From: Planctomycetaceae bacterium
GTDB lineage: Bacteria > Planctomycetota > Planctomycetia > Planctomycetales > Planctomycetaceae
NCBI GenBank assembly: GCA_029259875.1
Contig: JAJDEK010000126.1
Location: 1-6,434 of the forward strand
Reading direction: 5' to 3'
Length of the DNA: 6,434 nucleotides
Of this stretch, positions 1 to 5,198 are shown piece by piece; position 1 is the stretch's first letter, and each line of letters begins with the position of its first letter. Under the pieces are notes generated by a model. It did not search any database, had not been told where the DNA came from, and worked only from the letters and a program-made list of their open reading frames with translations. The position numbers and the translations under genes are program-made.

Positions 1-168
1 TGATTCCGGTTGAGTGATATCTCCTTTGATCGGTTTGATACCAAGTTTCATGAATTCACTGGCGCGCGTTTCAGATCTCGTAAGCGCATAGACGGTATGC
101 CCTTGCTCTAACCATTTCTGAGCGACAGGTAACCCGACATAACCACAGCCGATAATAAGTTTCTGCAT
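1..168 (-). CDS. NAD(P)-binding Rossmann-fold protein, probably SDR/epimerase family (N-terminal part only)
   Basis: The first 56 codons are present and the gene runs off the left edge of the window. The protein starts MQKLIIGCGYVGLPVAQKW, a beta strand running into a GxGxxG dinucleotide-binding loop (G7-C-G9-Y-V-G12). A helix and a second strand follow (HTVYALTRS, about 24-32), and then GDIT near residues 49-52. A Gly-Asp after the third strand is typical of extended short-chain dehydrogenases/NAD-dependent epimerases, where the Asp contacts the adenine. The substrate cannot be told from this fragment; a nucleotide-sugar epimerase or a YeeZ-like protein are both possible. The ATG at 166-168 is used because the Rossmann strand begins directly after it. 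No clear Shine-Dalgarno sequence precedes it. It lies 44 bp downstream of the 213-719 gene on the same strand, so co-transcription is plausible. Confidence 0.8.
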   Translation of the reverse strand, partial: MQKLIIGCGYVGLPVAQKWLEQGHTVYALTRSETRASEFMKLGIKPIKGDITQPES

Positions 169-212
169 ATTTTGAAGTCTATTGATAAATGAGAGGCATC
201 AATTTGGCTTTA

Positions 213-719
213 TCAACGTTTTCCACGAATTCGAGGAGCAAGCTGACCGGAATGTTGTAATACTTGCTTTATTTGATCTTGAATGAGAGCTAGTAATTCG
301 GAATCGGAATTGTCCGACAAGGATTGAATCAATCGAACATTTTGATTTTTAACGAAAGCGGAAAGCAGTTTTTGAAACCGGTCTGCCATCGTCTGCAACA
401 AGGACTCAACTTCTTTTATAGTCAGGTCGTATCGCTTTAGAACTGTTTCTGCAGAATTTCTTTCACGAGTCAATCGGGCAAGTGTCTTTTTCTGGGTTCG
501 GTAAAGATGCCCATCAATAAAGGCCCGTCTCAAGAGACCATTCTGATCAAACTGATAAACAGGCTCACCACCAAAATAAAAGGAAAAATGGCCATTTTTC
601 TTTTGCCCCCAGAAAACAGGAGCCGTTTCGTGTTCCACTTGCATTTCAGCACGAGGAAAGAAAGCCGTCGCTTCACGCATCAGGTCTTCGCGGTCTTGTT
701 CATTTCGAGCCATCGACAT
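213..719 (-). CDS. Conserved-looking hypothetical protein with a C-terminal helical/coiled-coil half
   Basis: This is a 168-residue protein of unknown function. Residues 1-75 contain a charged N-terminal helix (NEQDREDLMREATAFF) followed by a compact beta-looking part with FSFYFGGEPVYQFDQNGLLR and AFIDGHLYRT. The pattern of short strands and aromatic residues resembles proteins I associate with planctomycetes, but I cannot attach a family name. Residues 76-155 are rich in K, R, E, L and Q with heptad-like hydrophobic spacing, which suggests a helical bundle or coiled coil, and the tail is basic (RIRGKR). There is no signal peptide or membrane segment, so it is probably cytoplasmic. The start at 717-719 is followed by a second in-frame ATG two codons later; a purine run (AAAAGA) just upstream weakly favours the first. 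It lies 59 bp downstream of prs and 44 bp upstream of the Rossmann gene, all on the minus strand. Confidence 0.8.
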   Translation of the reverse strand: MSMARNEQDREDLMREATAFFPRAEMQVEHETAPVFWGQKKNGHFSFYFGGEPVYQFDQNGLLRRAFIDGHLYRTQKKTLARLTRERNSAETVLKRYDLTIKEVESLLQTMADRFQKLLSAFVKNQNVRLIQSLSDNSDSELLALIQDQIKQVLQHSGQLAPRIRGKR

Positions 720-778
720 TTCTTTTATTCAGAACATGAGCCAGATCGAATTTACTTGTTTGGACTCACCAGAATCAC

Positions 779-1726
779 TTAATCAAACAGATGGCTTACC
801 GATTCGTTACGGTGAATCCGTCGAATGGCTTCTCCCAATAAAGGAGCAATCGAAATCGTTCTTAAATTCGATAGTTTATCCTGATCAGGAATTGGCAGGC
901 TGTTGGTAACAACAATCTCTTTGATCGGAGCTTCACTCAAGCGCTTGATTGCAGAACCACAGAAGACGGCATGCGATGCGCCCAGATAAATTTCTTTGGC
1001 GCCATGTTCTTTGACGACATTCGCTGCCCCCACAATTGATCCTGCAGTAGAAATCATATCATCGAAAATCAAGGCGATTTTACCTTCGATAGGGCCACCA
1101 ATAAGATTCGCCTGTTGTGTTTCCAAAGCATTCTTGCGACGCTTATCAACGATAGCAAGCGTGCCACCAATATGATCATTATGTTGCAACGTGCGTTTGA
1201 TACTGCCCTCATCGGGACTGACTACAACAAGATCTTTGTCAGGGATATTCAGTGATCGGAAATAACGGTCAAGAATCGGTGCAGCATATAAGTGATCAAC
1301 GGGCGTATCAAAAAATCCTTGAATCTGTGCGGCATGCAGATCCATTGCCAATACCCGGTCTGCTCCCGCTTCATTAATTAGATTCGCAACCAGCTTCGAA
1401 GTAATGGGAACACGGCCTGAATCTTTTCGGTCCTGTCGTGCATAACCAAAATAGGGAATGACAGCAGTAATGCGTTCTGCGCTCGCACGGCGACAGGCAT
1501 CCATTAGAATCAGTAATTCCATCAGGTTATCGTTTACGGGTGGCGACGTTGGTTGAACGATAAACACGTCCCGCCCCCGAACGTTTTGGTTGAGTTTTAA
1601 GCTGATTTCACCATCAGGGAAATTAGACAACTCAACCGAAGCCAGACGAATGCCGAGATAATCCGCAATTTCGCCAGCTAATTGGGGATGTGCTCGTCCA
1701 CTGAGAAGAGTCAGATGATCATACAT
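779..1726 (-). CDS. prs: Ribose-phosphate pyrophosphokinase (PRPP synthetase)
   Basis: Prs makes 5-phosphoribosyl-1-pyrophosphate from ribose 5-phosphate and ATP in the cytoplasm, feeding purine, pyrimidine, NAD, histidine and tryptophan synthesis. The length of 315 residues matches class I bacterial enzymes. Visible motifs are NFPDGE (35-40), GRDVFIVQPT (51-60), the ATP-binding YARQDRKDSGR (95-105), DLHAAQIQGFFD with its metal-binding His (129-140), VVVSPDEGS (167-175), the flexible catalytic loop KRR (195-197), and the PRPP loop DDMISTAGS (222-230). In E. coli and Bacillus that loop reads DDxIDTxGT, so the third acidic residue is Ser here. SPDEGS also differs from the usual SPDxGG. The fold is otherwise intact and I expect an active enzyme. 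The only in-frame ATG at the N-terminus is at 1724-1726, and an in-frame stop lies a short way upstream. It follows the glmU-like gene by 220 bp. Confidence 0.97.
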   Translation of the reverse strand: MYDHLTLLSGRAHPQLAGEIADYLGIRLASVELSNFPDGEISLKLNQNVRGRDVFIVQPTSPPVNDNLMELLILMDACRRASAERITAVIPYFGYARQDRKDSGRVPITSKLVANLINEAGADRVLAMDLHAAQIQGFFDTPVDHLYAAPILDRYFRSLNIPDKDLVVVSPDEGSIKRTLQHNDHIGGTLAIVDKRRKNALETQQANLIGGPIEGKIALIFDDMISTAGSIVGAANVVKEHGAKEIYLGASHAVFCGSAIKRLSEAPIKEIVVTNSLPIPDQDKLSNLRTISIAPLLGEAIRRIHRNESVSHLFD

Positions 1727-1819
1727 TAAACGCGATGCCTGCAGTTGTAGTGCGATACATTAAGATGCGGGAGCCAAAGACAGTCAGCGCCGAACGAATC
1801 TGTTTGGCATTTCCCCCCT

Positions 1820-1848
1820 ATTCACGCTTATCGAGAGAAAGAAGTCAA
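1820..1848 (-). promoter_or_regulatory. Candidate sigma70-type promoter for prs
   Basis: On the minus strand TTGACT (1848 to 1843) is followed after 17 bp by GTGAAT (1825 to 1820). The -35 matches the consensus at five of six positions, while the -10 matches only three of six. The predicted start would leave a leader of roughly 85 nt before the prs ATG. The position in the glmU-prs gap is sensible, but the -10 is poor and planctomycetal promoter rules are not well defined. Confidence 0.3.
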
Positions 1849-1924
1849 GCATGAGCTTTCAATTTCGTGCGAAAGTGCCCAAATGCGATTATCTGGACAA
1901 ATTCTAGGAACATTGACGAAAGAA

Positions 1925-1943
1925 AAAGAAGGAGTACTTCTTT
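1925..1943 (-). terminator. Weak terminator-like hairpin after the glmU-type gene
   Basis: Directly after the stop codon, the minus strand reads AAAGAAG, loop TACTC, CTTCTTT, then TTCTTTCG. This gives a perfect 7-bp stem with a 5-nt loop and a pyrimidine/T-rich tail. An alternative longer pairing, CGAAAGAA with TTCTTTCG (1917-1924 and 1938-1945), uses overlapping bases. The stem has only two G-C pairs, so termination would be partial at best and read-through into prs is likely. Confidence 0.35.
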
Positions 1944-1946
1944 CGA

Positions 1947-2720
1947 TTATTCAGCCGATGCACTCTGAATGATCTCAGCGACTTCTGCCAGTTGCTCCTG
2001 CGTATTCACGCCTATCGCTTCCTGAATATCAAACACAGAATCAGCGAGAACAGGCTGCCCTTCCTTGAGTAGGATCTCTGCACAATCTGTCAGATAGTAC
2101 TCTGCCTGGCTATTATTGGGCTTCACTTTTTCCAGGGCATTAAATAATTGCCGTCCGTCAAATGCAAAACAGCCTGTATTGATCTCCTCAATGGCAGCTT
2201 CTTCAGGAGTGGCGTCTTTTTGTTCAACGATTCGTAAGAAGTGGCCTTTTGCATCGCGGACTATGCGTCCCAGGCCTGCATTCGCTTTTGTGGTTGCAGT
2301 TCCTACTACACAGGTTGCCTGATTCTCTGTCTGGATTTCCAGCAAGCGCGCCAGCGACGTTCCTTTTAATAAAGGGGTATCACCGGCCAAAACCAGCACA
2401 GGGCCATCATGGTCAGCCAGATTATCGGCACACATCATAACAGCATGGCCTGTGCCCTTTTGTTCTGCTTGCAATGCAAATTCCACATCGGAATGGTGCG
2501 CAAGTGCTGCTTTGACTTCCTCGGCTTTATGTCCCACGATCACAACTAATTTCTGGCAATTGGCTGAACGAGCGGCGTCCAATACATATTCGATCATGGG
2601 ACGCCCCAATATGGGGTGCAAAACTTTGGGAAGCTCTGACTTCATCCTTGTGCTCTTGCCGGCGGCAAGGATTACAGCTGCAGGAGGATTCAACGGATGA
2701 ATTCCTTTATCAGGTAGCAT
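1947..2720 (-). CDS. glmU: GlmU-type N-acetylglucosamine-1-phosphate uridylyltransferase, uridylyltransferase domain only
   Basis: The enzyme forms UDP-GlcNAc from GlcNAc-1-phosphate and UTP, the precursor for peptidoglycan and lipopolysaccharide. All expected uridylyltransferase motifs are present in order: LAAGKSTRM then LPKVLH (18-35), QKGTGHAV (87-94), AGDTPLL with the probable metal-binding Asp114 (112-118), GRIVRD (151-156), VEQKDAT (165-171), EINTG (179-183), AEYYLTD (206-212) and GVNTQEQLAE (237-246). The protein ends at residue 257, just after the helix that would lead into the left-handed beta-helix; full GlmU is about 456 residues. The acetyltransferase domain is therefore absent, and there is no remnant of it in the 220 bp downstream. 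The ATG at 2718-2720 lacks a clear Shine-Dalgarno sequence. It begins 30 bp after the barrel gene ends and precedes prs, matching the common glmU-prs order. A related sugar-phosphate nucleotidyltransferase of other specificity is possible but less likely. Confidence 0.9.
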   Translation of the reverse strand: MLPDKGIHPLNPPAAVILAAGKSTRMKSELPKVLHPILGRPMIEYVLDAARSANCQKLVVIVGHKAEEVKAALAHHSDVEFALQAEQKGTGHAVMMCADNLADHDGPVLVLAGDTPLLKGTSLARLLEIQTENQATCVVGTATTKANAGLGRIVRDAKGHFLRIVEQKDATPEEAAIEEINTGCFAFDGRQLFNALEKVKPNNSQAEYYLTDCAEILLKEGQPVLADSVFDIQEAIGVNTQEQLAEVAEIIQSASAE

Positions 2721-2750
2721 GGTGTGATAGATTATTAGATTAAGGTCGGT

Positions 2751-3890
2751 TTAATATTGAACCCCAAACCGGGCAATGAAACCGTCCTTGATATCAAATC
2801 CACCGCCACTTTTGAAGTCAGCTTCTCGTTTTAAGGCACCCCCTGCTTCGAGGAAGAGAGACATCAATCCATTGTCACCCCGCACACCGAGCATCATGAC
2901 GTAATCCTTAAATTCCACCTGATCGCGGTTTGCTACACCAGTTCGTTCAACTTGAAAAGCTTCAATGTCATATTCAAAGCTACCATATAGCCAGACACTT
3001 TTATCCCCCACGTTACCCATGAATCGGCTGACGCGCGATTTTGGGAACATGGCACGAACTTCCCAAATATCATTGGGCGTCCATACGATACCAGCGTAAG
3101 GAATTACATAATCGCGTACGCGATCCCAGTAACCTGCACCAACAGCAAACATCCAGGTGTCAGAAGGTCGGAAGAACAAAACAGCGCGTGCGTCAAACAT
3201 CCAGGCATTCGAACTTAGACTTTTTCCAAAGTCAGACCCCACAGAAGGCGTAAATCCTAACTGAACGCTCCAAAGCCCGTTGCCAGGTGTTGACAATTGA
3301 AAATCTGTACCAAAGCGAAAACCCTTACCCGGTAACGAAACAGTTTGTGGACCATCCCACCCCCGATAATCGAATTCTGGTGTGAATGCGAAAATCCAAC
3401 CATTGCGAGTCGGAGTTGTATATTTAAGATCAATATCCGTTTCGAAAATCGAGAAGTTACCACCATTGGCTCCTGTCGGTGCCACATAAGTACGAGATTT
3501 TGGCAAAAACCCAACTTCAAACTTAGATGTCCAACCAAAGCGATACGGCTGAGGACCATTCATACCACTCGAATATCCAGACGACGGTTGGTTTCCAAAC
3601 TGGCTCGGAGCACCTCCTGGAGTGAGAAAAGGGTCGTAGCCAGCACCAGGTGCTCCATACAAGTTACCTCCCCCATTAGGATCAAATGCCTGTCCCTGTG
3701 GAACGGTATATGAGCCCCCGGGAGGGTTTGTGTTATTACCAAACGGGACCTGTTCCTCATAAGTTGGCGGAGGGCTTTGAGCGCGAATGACTGCTTCAAA
3801 ATCCTCAGCTGGTGTGTAGATGGTGGTCAAATCAGCGGAATTCAAGCCTGCTGACAATACGGTGGCAAGACAAAGAAGGGAAGCGTTCAA
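2751..3890 (-). CDS. Exported outer-membrane beta-barrel-like protein with a Pro/Gly-rich N-terminal linker
   Basis: This 379-residue protein starts with a hydrophobic stretch (MNASLLCLATVLSAGLNSA) that looks like a signal peptide, although its n-region carries no Lys or Arg. Residues about 38-117 are low-complexity, rich in P, G, N, Y and Q. From about residue 118 to the end it is a series of alternating amphipathic strands with aromatic girdle residues (for example FEVGFLPKSR, WIFAFTPEFDYRGWDG, WMFAVGAGYWDRVRDYVIPYAGIVW, VWLYGSFEYDIEAF), and the last strand ends ARFGVQY with a terminal aromatic, as outer-membrane barrels do. The style resembles planctomycetal barrel proteins of the DUF6268 kind, but that assignment is from memory. 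The start is a TTG (3888-3890): an in-frame TGA lies two codons upstream and GCAGG sits 7 nt before the TTG. Its function (pore, structural or transport role) is unknown. It may head the minus-strand cluster. Confidence 0.8.
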   Translation of the reverse strand: MNASLLCLATVLSAGLNSADLTTIYTPAEDFEAVIRAQSPPPTYEEQVPFGNNTNPPGGSYTVPQGQAFDPNGGGNLYGAPGAGYDPFLTPGGAPSQFGNQPSSGYSSGMNGPQPYRFGWTSKFEVGFLPKSRTYVAPTGANGGNFSIFETDIDLKYTTPTRNGWIFAFTPEFDYRGWDGPQTVSLPGKGFRFGTDFQLSTPGNGLWSVQLGFTPSVGSDFGKSLSSNAWMFDARAVLFFRPSDTWMFAVGAGYWDRVRDYVIPYAGIVWTPNDIWEVRAMFPKSRVSRFMGNVGDKSVWLYGSFEYDIEAFQVERTGVANRDQVEFKDYVMMLGVRGDNGLMSLFLEAGGALKREADFKSGGGFDIKDGFIARFGVQY

Positions 3891-3897
3891 TGTTCAA

Positions 3898-3902
3898 CCT
3901 GC
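3898..3902 (-). promoter_or_regulatory. Ribosome binding site supporting the TTG start of the barrel gene
   Basis: The minus strand reads GCAGG, then 7 nt, then TTG. The in-frame TGA two codons upstream leaves this TTG as the only initiation codon that keeps the hydrophobic leader intact, so this short Shine-Dalgarno sequence decides the start. Confidence 0.5.
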
Positions 3903-4004
3903 AAATATAGGATTAATCAGTTTATGAGCGGAAGAGCTCTGTCTGAATGGGGAGTTAGCGACACAATGTAGCTTGACTCATAGTTGGGGTGGTTTAGTGA
4001 GGGG

Positions 4005-4032
4005 ATTTTCCAAATGTTGACGATTAGGTCAA
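4005..4032 (-). promoter_or_regulatory. Candidate promoter for the barrel gene (and possibly the cluster)
   Basis: On the minus strand TTGACC (4032 to 4027; five of six consensus bases) is followed by a 16-bp spacer and GAAAAT (4010 to 4005; four of six). Initiation about 7 bp downstream would give a leader of roughly 105 nt before the TTG start. The -35 lies within a perfect dyad (4015-4034), which could make it repressible. Evidence is by inspection only. Confidence 0.4.
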
Positions 4033-4034
4033 CA
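4015..4034. promoter_or_regulatory. Perfect 7-6-7 dyad, possible operator
   Basis: TGTTGAC and GTCAACA flank a 6-bp spacer, giving a 20-bp two-fold symmetric site. The size and half-site spacing suit a dimeric helix-turn-helix regulator, and the dyad covers the -35 box of the candidate barrel promoter. A perfect dyad with this exact spacing is expected less than about once per window by chance, so placement adds weight, but no binding protein is identified. Confidence 0.4.
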
Positions 4035-4322
4035 GCAATCTGAAGACTATCGGAGGCAAACTTGAGGAAAAGTTCGGATTTTTTGGAAAATGCAGTGAAA
4101 AAATGCCGACTTTTAAAGCCATCACTGGACACTGTAAGCAAGTGAAAAAAGAGTCACTACGCAGAATTTTGAGCCCTAAATACTGAACGATACGACTTTA
4201 TAATAGTCAGCTTAACCGCAATCTGGCCTTCTCCGAAACTGCGTAATCTGCGTCGCGCGCGTGGGATTTTTTTTTCTTGAACGACATTCGAGTCTGATGC
4301 GATAAGAATTTCGCGTCAACTC

Positions 4323-4346
4323 GGTACTCCAAAGATAAGGAGTGCC
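4323..4346 (+). repeat. Inverted repeat forming an 8-bp hairpin in plus-strand RNA
   Basis: GGTACTCC and GGAGTGCC flank an 8-nt loop (AAAGATAA). As plus-strand RNA all eight positions pair, one as a G-U wobble; as minus-strand RNA the same position becomes an A-C mismatch. That asymmetry hints that, if functional, the transcript is read from the plus strand. It is not followed by a T-tract, so it is not a classic terminator. Confidence 0.45.
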
Positions 4347-4377
4347 CCAAGTTTAAAGTTCCAGCACTATCATCCAG

Positions 4378-4397
4378 TAATATGATATTGCATATTA
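4378..4397. repeat. AT-rich perfect 7-6-7 inverted repeat
   Basis: TAATATG and CATATTA flank the spacer ATATTG. It has the same 20-bp geometry as the dyad at 4015-4034 but a different sequence. It is AT-rich, so chance occurrence is more likely than for the other dyad. Confidence 0.4.
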
Positions 4398-4425
4398 ACT
4401 ACGACGAATACAGCACTAAATTCAC

Positions 4426-4440
4426 TGTGCGAGAAGCACA
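4426..4440. repeat. Short hairpin TGTGC-GAGAA-GCACA
   Basis: A perfect 5-bp stem closes a GAGAA loop. On its own it is unremarkable; it is recorded because it belongs to a closely spaced series of inverted repeats in the same intergenic segment. Confidence 0.35.
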
Positions 4441-4488
4441 TAAATATCGCTGTCACCGTTCTATCAAGTTACTTAAGACGTCTGACGA

Positions 4489-4503
4489 GGTCTATCAGAG
4501 ACC
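4489..4503. repeat. Short hairpin GGTCT-ATCAG-AGACC
   Basis: A perfect 5-bp stem with a 5-nt loop, six bases downstream of the 8-bp palindrome AGACGTCT (4476-4483). It is part of the same hairpin series. Confidence 0.35.
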
Positions 4504-4508
4504 ATCAC

Positions 4509-4528
4509 ACACCTTTTACTAAAGGTGT
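4509..4528. repeat. Perfect 8-bp hairpin, possible terminator
   Basis: ACACCTTT and AAAGGTGT flank a 4-nt loop (TACT). The plus strand continues TATTAG, a weak U tail, while the minus strand continues without T residues. It could end a plus-strand transcript of the hairpin-rich segment, or act as a back-up stop or 3' stabilising stem about 40 nt beyond the 79-aa gene. It is one of the two longest fully paired local stems in this intergenic region. Confidence 0.45.
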
Positions 4529-4557
4529 TATTAGACAAGCAAAAATAATTGAGAATA

Positions 4558-4586
4558 CTGGGGTCGCTTTATTTATGGTACCCCAG
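4558..4586 (-). terminator. Terminator-like hairpin overlapping the end of the 79-aa gene
   Basis: On the minus strand CTGGGGT and ACCCCAG form a perfect 7-bp, GC-rich stem around a 15-nt loop that contains the stop codon (4569-4571). The following minus-strand sequence is T-rich (TATTCTCAATTATTTTTG). The long loop and interrupted T-tract make it an imperfect intrinsic terminator, but the position is right. Confidence 0.4.
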
Positions 4587-4808
4587 GCCAGTAACTACAG
4601 AATGTAATTCTTCAAAAGTGATGAACCGTCGGCGATGGCGCAGTTTGTACTGGTCAATCGCTTGTGCTAGTTCATTGACATCTGAGTTGTCTGAATTGTA
4701 AGAATTACTGAACTGACGTCTTTCACCAGTCTCTTGAAGAGGCTTGTCACTTCGATTTTGGCGACGATCCTGGAACGTGGCAGATTGTTGCTCGGTAACC
4801 TGTTTCAT
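4569..4808 (-). CDS. Small conserved-looking protein of unknown function (79 aa)
   Basis: The protein has a disordered, polar first half (residues 1-44, rich in Q, R, S, N and D) and a compact second half: NELAQAIDQYKLRHRRRFITFEELHSVVTGLGYHK (45-79). That half reads as a helix, a basic R-rich turn, then a Phe/Ile-Thr-Phe-Glu-Glu-Leu helix ending in LGYHK. I associate similar short tails (a helix with ID-YK, then RRF-T-x-E-E, then LGYRK) with small planctomycetal proteins of no known function; this is recall, not a search. The layout could suit a protein- or nucleic-acid-binding module, but no function should be assumed. The start at 4806-4808 is well supported by GAGGAG 7 nt upstream, the best Shine-Dalgarno sequence in the window. 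It is monocistronic on the minus strand, divergent from gpsA. Confidence 0.78.
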   Translation of the reverse strand: MKQVTEQQSATFQDRRQNRSDKPLQETGERRQFSNSYNSDNSDVNELAQAIDQYKLRHRRRFITFEELHSVVTGLGYHK

Positions 4809-4815
4809 ACGATTG

Positions 4816-4821
4816 CTCCTC
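4816..4821 (-). promoter_or_regulatory. Strong Shine-Dalgarno sequence of the 79-aa gene
   Basis: The minus strand reads GAGGAG, 7 nt, ATG. Most other starts in this window have weak or no Shine-Dalgarno sequence, so this suggests efficient translation of the small protein and fixes its start. Confidence 0.75.
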
Positions 4822-5052
4822 GATTAAGTATTTACCAAGCAAAACGTAGCTTACATTTTTTGGTAATGTGAGAAAATTTGCTATCTGCAACGATTATTGC
4901 TGTCATTTGCTGCGGATCGTTTTCGATGTTCTGCTTGTGGCAGTTATACGAGAAAATCAACACAAATGACCTTTTCCGGATTGGGGGAGAGTCAACTTGG
5001 GCCCAAAACAGAACTGTCAGAAAATACCATCGACTAGTTATTTCTGACTTCT

Positions 5053-5081
5053 TTGGCTTACACAACAATTCTCGTTATATT
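5053..5081 (+). promoter_or_regulatory. Candidate sigma70-type promoter for gpsA
   Basis: TTGGCT (5053-5058, four of six consensus bases) is followed by exactly 17 bp and TATATT (5076-5081, five of six). Transcription would start near 5088 and leave a leader of about 110 nt before the gpsA ATG. It is the best-spaced promoter seen in the window. Confidence 0.5.
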
Positions 5082-5198
5082 ACAAGTATTACGATCCTGC
5101 GAATTCTGCCTGTCATGCTGTTGACCGAGGGAGGGATCTCTATCACCTTTGAAAATTACAAAGACGTTTCTGGCTTAGAAATGAAAGATTGATGATTT

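Larger units (their letters stand above)
3891..4568. other. 678-bp intergenic stretch between the barrel gene and the 79-aa gene
   Basis: I find no convincing gene here. A 74-codon open frame on the minus strand (3917-4141) has no recognisable features, and the candidate barrel promoter lies inside it. The left part (3891-4034) reads as a leader and promoter region for the barrel gene. The middle holds a perfect TATAAT at 4199-4204 on the plus strand with no good -35 at the right distance, the direct repeat CTGCGTAAT/CTGCGTCGC (4239-4256), and a run of nine T (4267-4275). The right part (about 4320-4568) is dense in short hairpins, listed separately. No tRNA-like cloverleaf or rRNA segment was seen. 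Confidence 0.6.
4809..5198. other. 390-bp divergent intergenic spacer between the 79-aa gene and gpsA
   Basis: The left end carries the ribosome binding site of the 79-aa gene and a TTACCAA/TTGGTAA inverted repeat (4832-4838 and 4860-4866). The right part contains a good promoter candidate for gpsA (5053-5081). An open frame on the plus strand (4878-5192, TTG start, 104 codons) ends 6 nt before gpsA. It has a hydrophobic N-terminus (LLSATIIAVICCGSFSMFCL) but no family resemblance, no Shine-Dalgarno sequence and a mixed composition downstream, and the gpsA promoter lies within it; I treat it as probably non-coding. Confidence 0.5.

Noticed and set aside
3257..3799. Additional open frames inside the barrel gene on both strands
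   Set aside because: They are shadows of the barrel reading frame; the barrel frame alone shows a signal-like leader, regular strand pattern and terminal aromatic residue.
3917..4141. Minus-strand open frame of 74 codons upstream of the barrel gene
   Set aside because: No recognisable motif, no ribosome binding site, and it overlaps the promoter and dyad proposed for the barrel gene.
4199..4204. Perfect TATAAT on the plus strand as a promoter
   Set aside because: No -35-like hexamer at 16-18 bp upstream; the nearest TTGAGC is 24 bp away. Kept only as context for the hairpin-rich segment.
4158..4245. Long-range inverted repeat TACGCAG / CTGCGTA (4158-4164 and 4239-4245)
   Set aside because: Seven base pairs separated by 74 bp are expected by chance in a region this size, with no supporting structure between them.
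4267..4275. Run of nine T as an intrinsic terminator
   Set aside because: The preceding GC-rich sequence does not form a clear stem on the plus strand and no plus-strand gene ends there.
4832..4866. TTACCAA / TTGGTAA inverted repeat upstream of the 79-aa gene as an operator
   Set aside because: The half-sites are 21 bp apart and the sequence is AT-rich; I note it in the spacer description but do not claim a site.
4878..5192. Plus-strand open frame of 104 codons ending 6 nt before gpsA, with a hydrophobic N-terminus
   Set aside because: It needs a TTG start without a Shine-Dalgarno sequence, shows no family resemblance, and contains the best gpsA promoter candidate. More likely a chance open frame in a non-coding leader.
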